Shown: positions 49,726 through 63,113, counted from the first letter of the stretch. The stretch: 64,000 nucleotides of DNA from Chrysoperla carnea (GCF_905475395.1 NC_058337.1:82826368-82890367), one strand, 5' to 3'. Notes: generated by a model from the letters alone, not told the origin. Program-made: numbers and translations.

Positions 49726-50281
49726 AAACAAGTGAAAACAAACAATTGACTGAGTTAATTGTTGAAATACCATGTAAAGACAATGTTGACCACGCAATCG
49801 TTTGATTTTTTACGTCATATAAGTAGAGATAGATGGCCAAACATACATACACACTTAACTGATATATTCCCATATAATACAAACTATATATTTTTCGCAC
49901 TGCCGGGTAAACTTGATGTTTACGAAAAAATGTTTCAAACAAAAGTTTTTTATTTTTTGTAAGGAACATTTTTTTCATTTAAACTTTTGTTCTACCTCTA
50001 ACGGTTTACAAAATGAGTCCTACGTACCCAACACTCAATTGACCTATGTTGCTCATTTACGAACTCGACCTCACTTTTATGTCCTGTACACGCTTTAAAT
50101 TTCAGCTTGATATCTTTTTTCATTTTTGAGCTATCGTGTTGACAGCCAGATGGACAGACATCCGAAAATGGACTAATTAGGTGATTTTATGAACACCTAT
50201 ACCTAGTAAAATCTTGTTGGTAGCGTCAATATTTTTAAGCGTTACAAACATGGGACTAAACTTAATATACATTGGTATAAA
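49726..50281 (-). mobile_element. Family A Helentron-like element
   Basis: The plus strand reads AACAAGTGAAAACAAACAAT at the left, then GAGTTAATTGTTGAAATACC, with GCGTTACAAACATGGGACTA and TATACATTGGTATAA at the right. It is the same layout as 36007-36600 but more diverged, and the internal GTCY tract is reduced. Confidence 0.65.
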
Positions 50282-50552
50282 CACGCTTTTGAAAATAGCT
50301 GAACTAAAAAATAGAAAATAATTTCTACAAACTATTATTTCTAAAAAAAAAAAATAGAATGATTAAAAAAAAATAATTTTATCGTAAAAAAGCGATAAAA
50401 GTAAAGTCATTATAAAATATCTTAAAAAGCCCTATACACGTTTTTAAGAAAATCACACCATTTTTTTGAGCTTACAAATTATTTTCAGTTTAGCTGAAAT
50501 TATTTTCAGTTTAGCAGACACACTAGCGTTTTATTTTTTAAACTATTATTTA
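50281..50552. mobile_element. Inverted-repeat MITE (family M), diverged copy
   Basis: The left end ACACGCTTTTGAAAATAGCT followed by GAACTAAAAAATAGAAAATA matches the better-preserved copy at 60496-60788. The right end is decayed. It directly abuts the family-A copy. Confidence 0.5.
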
Positions 50553-50638
50553 TTTTCTACTTTTCAGATCAAATTTAAAACTATATTTTAAATTTAAGTC
50601 TGAAATCTTCCTTCACATTTCGCAATTAAATGTCTTAC

Positions 50639-50873
50639 CTGCACCTCCACCATTTTTCTATTTACTAAATCCTGAAGATCATGATCAAAATAATCAGACA
50701 AACTTATTAAACTATTGTATTTTTTATTTGAAGCTAATAAAAGCGTGTTTAAAAATGTAAATTGTTGTGTTGTATTATAGTCCAGGCAATATTTGAAATC
50801 ACAGTATAAGCTTGTTCCAATTTCCGTTCCACATTGTAACGTAAATAAAAATAAATTTCGCTTAATGTTAAAA
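50639..50873 (-). CDS. Internal exon of an unrecognised gene
   Basis: This is a 78-codon open exon between an acceptor (ACTATTATTCAG) and a GTAAGA donor. It reads FNIKRNLFLFTLQCGTEIGT, SLYCDFKYCLDYNTTQQFTF, LNTLLLASNKKYNSLISLSD, YFDHDLQDLVNRKMVEVQ. It enters in phase 2 and leaves in phase 0. Three cysteines and an NTT glycosylation sequon suggest a secreted or lumenal segment. I do not recognise the family. It probably belongs with one of the terminal exons nearby. Confidence 0.45.
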
Positions 50874-51379
50874 CTGAATAATAGTTAATTTTAGACTGTT
50901 GCATATAAGGTTTAGCTACGCTCATTGATTATCCTTAAGAGAATTCACATTTGGACATGGATTTCAATGAAAATGTAGAAATAAACTACTTCAACGAAAT
51001 TCAGTAAGTTTGTAACACCGATCCATTTTTGGAACATACAGATCTATGTCTCTTTGGGTACTGGGAACTATTAGATAAAATATACACTGGTATCAAGTAT
51101 TATCAATTATTATGATCTTATCAATCAAGTAGCAATCAATTGGAATAAAAACTAGACTTAAAATGAAGTAGAAAAGATAATCAGTTAATTGATGATTGTT
51201 TATTATAGTTGTTCATGTTTTTACCGGCTTTATTATAAGTTTTTCGCAGAAAAACATTTGTAATAACACTTTACGTGACACATCTAGTAGAATACATATT
51301 TTTATATTACCCTTGATATTCATATAAATGTTCTGATATTTATTTACTTTTTATTTTTATTTTTTTAATAATAATTACG

Positions 51380-51505
51380 TTAAACTGATTTTTCAATAAT
51401 ATCCGTAAATGCTTCTGGCACAATATTACCAATCATGGAGGTATCAATGTGTAATGTAAAATCTTTATAGTTACTTTTTGAAAAAATGACTTCGTGCTTT
51501 GAGAT
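51380..51505 (-). CDS. Possible terminal exon of another unrecognised gene
   Basis: After acceptor GATCTGTTCAG the minus strand reads ISKHEVIFSKSNYKDFTLHI, DTSMIGNIVPEAFTDIIEKS, V and TAA (51380-51382). AATAAA signals follow within 40 bp. The exon starts in phase 0. It lies 0.5 kb upstream of the 50639-50873 exon on the same strand, so either there are two genes or alternative 3' ends. Confidence 0.4.
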   Translation of the reverse strand: MSKHEVIFSKSNYKDFTLHIDTSMIGNIVPEAFTDIIEKSV

Positions 51506-52103
51506 CTGAACAGATCAAGTTCAAATTAGCAAGGAATAAGCATTTGTTCTAGAAAAAGAATATTTTTGCAAATAAATTATTGCACTGCTGCCCACATTCC
51601 TATACGTATTATATTCCCGATAAATAGAATTCATGCTAATTATATCACTGTATACGAGGTTTATTCTACTTTTTTTTTATTTAAACGTTAAAATTTATTC
51701 TAAAGCCGTATCTAGCTTTATCTAGCCAGAATGTAGTCCACGTTCAAATTAACCTCGTTTAACAGTCAAACCGTAATTTAGCGGATGATGAAATCCAAAG
51801 TGTGCGCTGAGTTATTATTTTATAATGGCAAAGTTATTAAACCTTTTTTTTTAAATTCTAATAATATGTTTGTAAATTTTCTTATATAGGTAATAATTTA
51901 CTATGTGCAAAAATTTATGCGAGACACGTAATAAGTATTAGGCACTGTAATGTAATAAAAATATTTTTTTTTTAATTAAAATTTTGTCTGTGTAGCATGT
52001 AGCATTCTCTTAGTAACTATTTTGTAACTAGTGTTTGTATTTTAATTGGGGTACATTTCCCAAAGATTCTGTTCGATTAATCTCATGTCGATGAATAAAA
52101 CTT

Positions 52104-52700
52104 ATACAGGATGGGCCGCTTAACTCTATAGATAAAAACTAATAGCTCGTTTTGTACTTAACCAATCAAAAAATAACATATGGTGGGTCCACACGATACA
52201 GACTATTGTTTGTACAGACTGGAAGTCTGAGTAAAAATGTTCATGTAGACTTTACCGACCATCATACCGACTTTTGCTTGCACTAATTTGTTGCACAGAC
52301 AAAATTCTATAGTCTGTGTGAAGTTGGAATCATGTGGACCCATTATTAAACAAAAGTTGCAGTGTTTGATGACAGGGGATATCATGTTCTGCGATCAGAT
52401 TGGACCTAGTTTTTCGGGTTGCTTTAACAGCCAATTTAGACCTTAAACGGTAAGAGATAGAATAACACTTCAAATTAGAAAGTTGATCCTCATAAAAAAC
52501 TAATATGTGTCATCAAAACCATTGTTTCGAAAATCGTCAGCTTTTGGAGAAAATGCTACTTAATATGTCATTATTGTATTTAATCGAAAGAAAACACTCT
52601 AACTACGGAAAAATGCTTCAGCCAAAAGTTGTCAAGGGCAATAAAGGAAATTTGCCTGTGTCCATGATTTTAGCCTACAATTATTGATAATCATTAAGTT
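52104..52700 (+). mobile_element. Family B element
   Basis: Starts TACAGGATGGGCCGCTTAAC and shares TATCATGTTCTG, AACGGTAAGAGATAGAATAA, AATCGTCAGCTTTTGGAGAA and CTGTGTCCATGATTTTAGCC with 44672-45163. About 170 bp of unrelated sequence (near 52190-52350) interrupts the left part. Confidence 0.55.
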
Positions 52701-55700
52701 TTGAACCAAAATTGTTAGTTTTTTATATGGATCGACTGCCTAATTTTAAGTGTTATTTTATTACCGGTTAGATTCTAAATTGCTATTAAAGCCACTCGAA
52801 GCCTAGATCCTATCATCATTTTCCAATTTCCCTAGATTTATTAAAACAATCTTACGATTCGTACGAAGTTCGGTGACTTTCACTTATAGACTTGCTCAGT
52901 TTTAGTGATTTTAGTGGGCTGCATTTAGTGTTAGCTAAAAGTACGAAAAAAAAAAAAATCAAATGAATCACAAAAAATTTGTAATTTTGATTTATCGTCT
53001 GGCTATGAAAAAACCAGAAGTATAAAAAAAATACGCTATATAATAATTTATATGAACAAATTATTAACTGTTATAAAATAATAACTTTTATTATAATTAT
53101 ATATAATGCAAAAAAAGTTGTAGCTCTAAAGTTGCTCTATTTTTAGATGTAGAAACATATTGGTACATGACCTTGGGTGTGGAATTAAATATAGGTACGT
53201 ATTAATGAACTTTTTAACTCCCTTTATAATCATAATATATTTATTAATATTTATTGTCATAAATATTGCTATAATTTTATGTCTAAGTTTTAGTTTATTT
53301 ATTTTTTGTTGAAATTTATAGTTGAGAAAACGCCTTTTAAATAAAAGACCTTTTTATGGTAATTATGTTATTTATATCTAGCTTTTATGATTGAAATGCA
53401 TTTATGTCAATTTTTATTAAGTTTCTTTGAATAAATTAGCCCAAGATTACGATAGATAAAACTTATGTATTTGGTACCTATGCGAATGATTTTGAGGCAG
53501 ATTTAGTGAAAATAATCACGTGCTCAAAATAATTGAGAACTGTACTAAATTTGATATATTGTAAAATGATATATTTTGAGGGATATATGAAATTTTTTTC
53601 GAAATCTCAACTTTAGACAAATAATTTTTATCCAAGCTTAAAATCTTTATGACTAAGCAAACACCTATACGACGTAAAATACTTGGAATGATCTCTATAA
53701 TTTTTTTGGGTTATTTTTAGTGTATATTAAAAATTTTCTATAGATATTTTTGAGTCCATATTCTAATAAAAACCATTTTCAGTTTTTGTGTTTTTAATGA
53801 TAATCTGTTTTGATAGAAAAAAATTAATTTAATTTATCGTGGCTTCCACTATACTGAAATATGCTTTTTTCCATCGCCTCCACCAAATTAAAAAATTTAA
53901 TAATATTTTATTGTTACCAATCAGAAATGTAAAATTTTAGGCAGATGATGATCATAAGATAAAGATAAAAAGTCATTAGTAAATCTTCTACACTGCATTT
54001 TCGAAAAGCAGCTCGTGATATATAAGCGCTTAATTTGAGGCATTGAGTTCGACAAAGTTCAGCTATGCGATGCTGATTACCTTGGCGTTAAAATCTAATA
54101 TCTCTAAATGCAATTTTAAGATTTTTGAAACTTTGAAACCACAGTCATTAGGTTACCGGATGGAGTGCTTGTAAAGACCACACCTGAAGACCTCCTAGCC
54201 TGTTTATCGAAGCATAGCTAGAGGCGGCTGTTCTAATAGAACATTGAGATAAGTTTGAATGTTAAATCTAAGTGTTTTTACCTATTGTAAAAATATAAGC
54301 TGGTAATATATGAGGAATTAATGGATTGATAAGTTATAATAATAATCATAAATTGTATATTTGTATATACAAAACAATTAGGCATTATCTCTATATTTAT
54401 GATAATATACCATAAAATTGTATGGATATTACCTGTAATATGCAATAAACAATACTATAAAATTGGACAGAATAGATAGTAAAAAACATCAAGTTATTTA
54501 GCTAAGGACTATTTAGTAAATAGTTTTATTATAGCTGAAGAGCTTGGAGGTGTAAAATTCAAGTTAAAGAAATTTGAAACGTATGATCTGCGTAACAAAA
54601 AATTGTGTGGGCACAGTTCTTAGGTATTACAACTGCAGCTACGGGCTCGCAAAGTTTTAATTGCGTGGCTAGCTAAATAAGAAATGAAAAAATTCAACTC
54701 TCGAAATGTTGTACTACTACGAATGTATGCTTTACCGGATATCGAACAAAATGATTTTTGCATTGAATTATGCTCTTATAAGAATGGCAATAAAAACCAT
54801 TGCTCATTGTTGTTAGCCTAATAATAAAGTAATGATTATTTGCATATATAACGAAAAAATAGTAGTAAAATGTATCGAATCTGGAATCGTTGGTGGCTGT
54901 AGAAAAGTCCTTTCTAAAATGTAATGAAATAAGTCTGGCATCTAAAGTAGTTCTTTGTAAGTGTGTGTCCTGCGGAAATAAAAATTAGGTGATATGGAGA
55001 TTTCACTATGGAAACAGTTTATATGGGGGGTTCAATACAGAGACGTTTGATGTGAACAGCGCAGTTTAATATGAAGAGTTGTTGTTGAATTATTAAAAAT
55101 ATATTAGTTGGATATATTTGGAAAATCAATATTATATATCTTAATTTTGGGAAAAAATTCATAGTAACTTTTGTTTAACAGTAAAATATATCAAGTTTTC
55201 GATTAATTAACCCAGTGGTGTGAGTTTCGAACCTACGGAAAAAACGCTTCAATAATGTAAATTGAAAATTCAAAAATTATGTTTGCCCTTTCTTTTTGGC
55301 CCCCAGGAACACACTTCAATTTTGCTCATTAACAAACTGTGCATTCAAGTCACAAATATTGAGGTCTATTGTATTGATCTTATGTTAATACAAAATTTTT
55401 TCGCTTTCAAAAAAATTTGATCAAATGGTGAGTATGCCAACATCTACATCAAACTTTATAATTAATCCAAACATGCCTAATTTAGTCAATAATTTTAAGT
55501 CAATAAGAATAATAATTTGCTGTTAGTAAAAACAAAATTTTATCAATCCAATATATTGCGGTCTTCTAATATTTGTAATTTCGCCGGATATGTCGATTGA
55601 TTTTGATATAATGAATGAATTCATTATATCAAAATGCCACTTAGATGTATATTTGGAATTGATTTATCAAGGTTATTTATTTAATTTTATTAGACAAATT

Positions 55701-57835
55701 AGTAATTATATAATATTCAAAAATTAATCTCGTCAAATTTTTGACATGTTTAATATTTATTTTTTAATACATCTCTACCGATCAATATTCTAACGCAGTA
55801 GATGGATTTGAGGTTTGAAAATAGCGAAATCAAGGTTTGTGAGTTATTTTATTGCGTATAATACCAAGTTCCTGTGTATTAAAAGATATCATTTAAGGTT
55901 TGAATCAGGAAAAATCTATGAAAATTTGTAAAAATATCATTTATAAAAAGAAATCCAGAAATAAATTGCAACTAAGAGATTTTTAATATCACGTTCTAGT
56001 CCTAATGTGAAAAATATGAAAATTCAATATAACCCATCGGGAAATTTTTATACTCCATATATTTTTCGGCACCCAAATTGAAAGTCCTCCTTTTCTGACA
56101 TTAACATTTCGACATTTCGATCCAGACTAAGCCATTTTTAATATCTGATCTAATTGGTTCTAGAATTAAACAAATAATCTCTTTTAAATATCCGATACTC
56201 AGCGTGTTAACAAGTGTCTAAAATGTTTATAATTATTATGGTGTAACAAATGATCCAAAGAGACAGCCTCATAAGTATCACAAAATGCTTAAAAAATTTT
56301 ATCAAAATCAGTCTTAAAACACAAACAAAAAGACCTTAGAAATACTAAAGGCATTCAGTTAAATATTATTTATTTGTTTCAATAAATGTATTTTGAAAAT
56401 AAAATTATATATTATTAAACAATCAAAGCATTCAATCAAAATAAGATTTTATTTAAAGATTTCAATTATTTATTGAACAACAATAACAAAAACTTATAAT
56501 TATTTGTTAAATATTATTTAAAGTTTTTAACAAAATAATTCTTTAAAACCATAACTTATAGTTGCTTTGTACACGAAGAACTTTTTAAAGGAAAGAAGTA
56601 AAAAATATGTGCAATAATCGCATATATGTAAAGACGATCATATCAAACGTCTCTTCAAATGGATAATTGGAGGAAGTCTTTTGTAGAGGAATGGATTCCC
56701 CACCAATCAGAACCCCAAGTTCTTAGTTTTTAACCATAAATTTGAAATTCACGACTTAAAACCAGCACTTAAGGTCACCAAATAGAAGAAAAGTTTTCCC
56801 ACCATCTTCAGCAAGACGCATATTCGTTTGTATTTTTCAGCTATTAGTAGTATTTTTAATTAACATTAAAATTTTCGGATTAATTTCGGAGATTAGACGT
56901 TCGAAATTGGATGAAAATTGACAACTATACATACTTGAATACAAGTTAAGAGTTAATAAAGACGTGTTAAAAATTAAATTTCAAAATCTTTGATTTATGT
57001 ATTATGCGCATTCCATTTCATAAGTAGACAAATTTGAAATGTTCTCCGCATACTTTTAGTAATTTCCTCTACTGTCTTTATCCTACAAATGTCTCTACTA
57101 TATAGATTCAAACATTTCTAAAATTGAAACAAACTTTTATTATTTTGTTTTAAATGAGTATATACTTAACCCTTAAATGGCTCTTGTAGATCATTTGTAG
57201 ATCGCATTTGGAACCTTAATAAATGACTCAATACCTGAAGAAAAGTTGTTATACCATTTAAAGGAAATAATAAGAAAAATTGTTTGCATGTTTTTTTTAT
57301 AATTTTGAATTTTGTAAACTCAACCCCAGCTTATTGACGATCATTCACCGCGTTGTCATAAGCAAGCAAGGCAAGCAAGTTGTCATAATAACTTGCATTT
57401 AGGGAAACAATTGTTGATGTTAAAAGAAGATGACCTAATTTTATTTTGAAAATGTATTGCTGTGGTTGCAAAATTAAGGCATGGAATTCGATTTTCTCGA
57501 CAAGACCGACATACTTTACAATAAGACCTTTAATTATTTCAGCCATTCTTAAAATTAATATTTTTGTATGTTAGTATCAAGTCGTGATGCTAGATAAGGG
57601 TTAAATTCTAGTGTCACGATTTTATAAATGCTCCATTGAACTACTTAATTAGAGATAGTAAGTGCATACTATGATTTTGAAAACTAAAACCTAAGCAATA
57701 ATCAAAATATCACAATGTAAGTAATACCTATGTAACAATAACAAGTTTAATAGGCGAACAAAATTTATTTATAGTATTTTTAGAAATGTTTACTTTCATT
57801 TACAAAAAAATTAGTAAATTATATAATTCGTTTTT
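52701..57835. other. AT-rich stretch without a recognised gene
   Basis: No convincing exon. A small relic at about 54131-54215 reads VIRLPDGVLVKTTPEDLLAC on the plus strand and may come from an old transposon. A perfect hairpin lies at 55600-55634: arms TTTTGATATAATGAA with a 5-base loop. Confidence 0.4.
55600..55634. repeat. 35-bp perfect hairpin
   Basis: The 15-bp arms TTTTGATATAATGAA and TTCATTATATCAAAA flank TGAAT-type loop sequence. No element is recognisable around it. Confidence 0.6.
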
Positions 57836-58369
57836 ATACCATGTATATGAAATATATTAAGGTATATTAAGTTTAGTACCAAGTTTGTAACGCTTAAAAA
57901 TATTGATGATACAAACAAAATTTTGGTATAAGTATAAGTCAGTCTGAACTCAAAAAAGAAAAAAATATATCAAACTGAAATTTTTACAGTGGGTTCAGGA
58001 CGTAACAAGTGAGGTCAAGTTTTTAAACGAGCAACGTAGGTCAAGGTCTTGGGTCCGTAGGATACAGTTTGTAAACCGTTAGAAATAGATGAATAATTGA
58101 AATGTAAAAAATGCTCCTTATGAGAAAATAACCAACTTCTGTTTGAAACATTTTTTCGAAAAACATCACTGTTTATTCGAGAGGGTGCAAAATATATAGT
58201 ATGTATTATATGGGAATATCAGCTATATGTGTGCCATGTATGTTTATGAGGCTTTTTAAGAGTGGCTATATTTCTTTACTTACATGACGTAAAAACGATT
58301 GCGTTATCAACATTGTCTATACATGGTATATCAACAATTAACTCAGTCAATTGTTTGTTTTCACTTGTT
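57836..58369 (+). mobile_element. Family A Helentron-like element, internally deleted
   Basis: Begins TACCATGTATATGAAATATA, contains GGTCAAGTTTTTAAACGAGC and GTAAACCGTTAGAAATAGAT, and ends TATACATGGTATATCAACAA plus the hairpin and CACTTG. The GTCY tract and ~60 bp around it are lost relative to 43729-44320. Confidence 0.65.
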
Positions 58370-60495
58370 GTTTTTAAATTTATTGTCTGTTTGTATGCCA
58401 CCTACGTAATCATTCATAAAATTGAATCAGTTTAGTTAATTTCTTTGTGTATGAAATAAAAAATATAACACCAGCAGTTACCCGCTCGTAACAATTTAAT
58501 AATGGCGGGGGTATGATCTTTTAATTTTTATTTCTTCTACCGTTTGTTATTATACTATTTGAACAAAGAGTGTCTAATATGCACTTTTTTGAGATATTGG
58601 TAAATATAAATTTGTTAAATTTTTAGGTTTAAAAATAATTCTATTAACGATTGATACATGAATTCCGTTAATCCGTCAGCACTCGCGTCAACCGTTTAGT
58701 AATCTTTAGTCGTTTGATCAAAGATTTGTACACTCGTTCTACACATGCATCAAATATTTCACGTGTTAAATATTGTTTAACTTTGTAAATGATAACCTTT
58801 AAATAATTTTATATAAAATTCATTTTTTAATACACTAACTAATAAAAAATAGTTTAAATGATAATTGAACAATGATGTTTGAGAATGAAAATATTCTATC
58901 AGAGAAATAATCTAAGTAATTATATTAATTTTTCTCTAATTTTACCATATTTCTATTACAAGTTTTTCTTAATTTACTGAGGATTTCCCAAGTTAATATT
59001 TTTTGCTTACACCTTTACTTTTGTGACGAGAGAAATTTTTACAATTTCTGAAGGACTTAAAAAAAATATTTTAAAAAAAACTGTAGATAGGTTGAACGAA
59101 ATTGAAAAGTTCCTAATTCGAAAATAGATAAAATTATATGAAGATAGAAACAGTTTCAACCACATATGCCATTTGAATAATAAAAGTTATTTATGTTTTA
59201 AATCGATCGTGAGTACAATTCTTATCGCACGAGTGTGTAATGGAATCACGTTACCCACTAAAAAACAACTTACCTACATGGAAACCAACATTAGTTCCAT
59301 AAGAATCTAAATTTAATAATTCAGTTCAATCATCTGACGGGTTGAAGGAAAATGGCTCATAGTTTTGAATACTTGAAAATTTTCATAGAAAAATATCGAC
59401 TTTAGAGGTTAAATATATAATATAAAAAGCAATTCGGCTTAAAACGTAGTATTTCATTTTTTTCTAAAAATAAAGACAAAGTAAAATAGATCTGGTAGAT
59501 ATTAGTTTGTAAGTTTTGAAATTACTATAATTGCCACTATTACAATAAGTTATGAAATTATTAAAGGAAATATAAGTTAGAGGAAGAGCGAACTTCGTTT
59601 TCAAACCAGTTTGAATGATTATTAACAGGATACAAAATTATTTCAAGAATACACCGTGTGACCAAATTGTAAAAAATCCTGTTACAAATATCATTATTCA
59701 AAATAATTTATAATGAAGCCACCACTGTTTTAAAACTGGTAGGAGTGAGTGCTCGTTATAAAAGAAGAAGTGTATGACACTTGTTGACTTCCTTCAAATG
59801 TGGTTTTGATATGGTTTAGATAAAAAGAATAAATTTTATTACTGTGCAAGTAAGAAAATAACACCTTTTAATTTTTTTCCTGTTGCATCAAAGTCTAGAC
59901 AGATATCATGATTCGACCTTGTTGGTTCAATATAAATTTTTTCAAAACCATTTTAAAGATTGTTTTTGCCCTTAAATGTAAAATACTGTTTTAATTGTAT
60001 CATAAATTTATTTTGAATGACTCATAACACATTATATTGACCCCGAATACGTTCTATTGATTTTACTATCGTAATTTTTCGTGTGAATATTTTTCGACCC
60101 TAAGGTGTATTAATCTGAGACATCAACTTAATGGTTAATTGTATAACACAATCTATATTTCACAAAATCATGCAATAAAAATGTCGAATGATTTCGATTA
60201 AACTGTGTCGGATTAAGCAAGCGCGGAGCTTGTAATCAATTCCATATGTATGTAACGGAAACTTTGAACATGATTTTGACCCCCTTCAAAACGTCGGATT
60301 AACTCGAAATTTGACATTCTTATCAAGGACTGATGGCAATACAATAATTTATAAAGTTTATTTGATTATCCTGATTAGGATTATCAGGAATAAAGATTTC
60401 TAACGATCTGAAAATATATACGTTTATTTACGCTCCCACCATATTTATGCCGATTTTTTAATAAATAAATAATAGTCTAAAACACAAAATAAATA

Positions 60496-60788
60496 ATAAT
60501 TTAAATAACTAAAAAACACGCTTTTGTAACTAGCTGAACTAAAAGATAAAAAATAATTTCTTTAAATTCAAAAAAATCATTTTATGGTAAAAAAGCGTGG
60601 GGTGCTTTTTAAGATATTTTATAACGACTTTACTTTTACCAATATCTGTTTATAAAATATTTACAATAATTGAAATTTAGCACCTCACGTTTTTTTATGA
60701 TAAAATGATTTTTTGGATTTAAACAAATTATTTTCTACCTTTTAGTTCAGCTAGTTACAAAAGCGTGTTATTTAGTTATTTTAAACTA
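60496..60788. mobile_element. Inverted-repeat MITE (family M), best copy
   Basis: The ends are imperfect inverted repeats of roughly 110 bp, including ACACGCTTTTGTAACTAGCT and GAACTAAAAG at the left and their complements at the right. It has no coding capacity. A diverged copy is at 50281-50552. Confidence 0.7.
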
Positions 60789-62845
60789 TTATGTATTTTT
60801 TTTATGGTTGCTCTTCACAGAAAGCTTGTCTATATTGTTTTTATTTTTTAGCCAAAGAGTATTTCATCACTTTTTTTAACCTTTGTAACAACCATCCTTA
60901 ATCCACCGCCTTTATCTTTTACCCGGATTCTCATCAAAAACTTTTTTTACGCTAAGATAAAAATAGCTTGTTTTATTTTCTATATGCTACTCTTGCTATA
61001 TGACTAATCCGCTACTGTGATTTAATGATGAAAATTTGGACCTTAGAGAAAGAATAAAGAATAACGCTGCGTTTGTTTGGATAATTAATAGTAATTAAGT
61101 AAAAGTTAGAGTTAATAAAGTTAACTATTTTATAAACTTTTATTTCCATACAAAATTTTATTGCCAAGTTTTTATGACATCTATTATTTGTATTCGAAAT
61201 CTAGGAAACCGGATTGGATTCTGTCTAATGTATGTACGTTAAATATGAATAAATACGTTAAAAATTGACTGTTATTGATCGATTTTTTATGTAAATATCG
61301 CCATTCTCTTAATCGTAGGATGTAATGCGGTACTAGAAATTACACGAGGCGATACCGCGGGCAACATACTTAGACAATAATAAACAAACAAACAGATTTT
61401 TCATATAAATCTCCAATTATAATTTAGAATTAGACAAATTAAAAAATGAATAAATACAATAATAATTTATATTAATAAATAATATTTTTTTAAGTAATAA
61501 TAAAAAAATAATACTATTTAATAATAGCTCTATTATCATTTAATTTAATTAAATAATTTATGATTTGATTGAATTAAAATGTTATTATTTGTAAATAATA
61601 TAAAGTAAAATAAAATAAAACTGAATAAATCCGTATACATGGGAAGATCGTGATGGTCGGCCATGTTTGTGACATTTTGCCATTTCATTTTTAGAAACAA
61701 TTTGAAAAATTTAAGCACAAAGATCTGTGGGTAAAATTCTTTATTCTATATGTATTTTTGCCTAGGTTATCTTATATATTTAAACGAGCAATTCTTGTAT
61801 ATATATATCAACGATCTTGGAAATGGCTCCAACGATTTTCATGAAAATGAGTATGCAGGGTTTTTTTGGGGCAAAAAGTCGATCTAGCTAGTTTTCATTT
61901 TTAAAAAACGTCGTTTCATGAAAAACTGAAACCGGCAATGCAAATTATAACTCTTCTTGACATCTATTGGTGTATATCGTAGTTAATGAAATACAATGCA
62001 AATTATAACTCTTCCTGACATCTATTGGTGTATATCGTAGTTAATGAAATAAAATACATTACCGGGACATTCAAATTGGTATTTGTGTGGAGACATTTAA
62101 AACGGTCTTCTATTAGTGATAAAATTTGTGTCTTTTTAAGAATACCGAGCTAAGCTCGGTCATCCAGATATTAAATAATAATATAAATATATATATTTTT
62201 TTATAATGTTATAATATATACTCTGCGTCACAAAAGCTGCACAAGTTGGTTATCCATTTTTATTAATTCAGTAAAAATTCTAAGGTTTCTAATGTTTAAA
62301 ACTTCAAAGCATTGTAAAAATAGTTATGACATGTATATATCACCAAATATATTTTAGAGAAAAAAATATGGCACAATTTTGCAAGTATACATTGCCTATA
62401 TATATTTTTGTCTGGGTTTGCCCATTACTGACATATAGGCTGAAACGATTGGAAATGGTGTAATAATAATAAGCCTTATCCAATTTTCTTAGTTAAAAAA
62501 ACAATTTTTGCAAATGCTTCAAATCTACCAAATTTATAATGATTTGATCGACTCGGCCATTTATTACGAAATGTACCTACATAATAATTGATTAAACTGA
62601 ATTAAAAAGCACAATGGATGACTTTTTGATTTATATTCAAATTATTCTTTAGTTTTGTTTTGTAGTGTTGCAAGACGCAACTGTGTTTAATTACTTCCTT
62701 GCCATATTTTGTTTCACTTATATACCCATATTGAAAATTTTATTTCCAGTGATTATAAAACATATGTGGATTATTCAAATTTGTAACAGCACGAAAAAGG
62801 TTTCTTACTTGTACGAAATTAATAAACTTTCATGGAAGACAATAG
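60789..62845. other. AT-rich stretch without a recognised gene
   Basis: It contains a 58-bp tandem duplication at 61937-62052 but no convincing exon. The frame at 62665-62898 (+) runs into the SINE and is incidental. Confidence 0.45.
61937..62052. repeat. 58-bp tandem duplication
   Basis: AATGCAAATTATAACTCTTC starts at 61937 and again at 61995. The two copies differ at very few positions, so the duplication is recent. Confidence 0.9.
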
Positions 62846-63113
62846 GTTACGTTAGGTTAGGTTATATTGGCTGTCCACGAAGGACACACTTAGGCTAAAG
62901 AGCCAATCGAATACCATATATGTGTTTTACCACCTTTCCGCGGACAATTTCATTTATCAGCTCCTTAATTTCAAAGGTAGAGTGCACCTCCTTCATGCAT
63001 ATACCATGCACTACACCAGCCCATCACAACTATTAATTAAATTAATTTGGTTGCGTCGGCGGGAATCTTCCTTCATTAACCAACTGAGCAAATAGGGCGA
63101 CGGAAGACAATAG
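62834..63113 (-). mobile_element. tRNA-headed SINE with a CCTAA-repeat tail and 12-bp target duplication
   Basis: GGAAGACAATAG occurs at 62834-62845 and 63102-63113. Between them (62846-63101) the minus strand starts GTCGCCCTATTTGCTCAGTT, an A-box-like tRNA head, and continues GGTTAATGAAGGAAGATTCC. It ends AATATAACCTAACCTAACGT followed by AACC. The direct repeat, tRNA-like start and repeated-pentamer tail identify a SINE. The tail is made of CCTAA units, the complement of the common insect telomere repeat TTAGG, instead of poly(A). Confidence 0.65.

Noticed and set aside
53145-53194. Exon-like plus-strand segment (VETYWYMTLGVELNI) with acceptor and GTACGT donor
   Set aside because: Only 50 bp, no partner exon in a compatible phase could be shown, including the ATG-led segment at 50958-51004; chance is likely.
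57331-57546. 71-codon minus-strand open frame
   Set aside because: No acceptor or donor, no motif, AT-driven composition.
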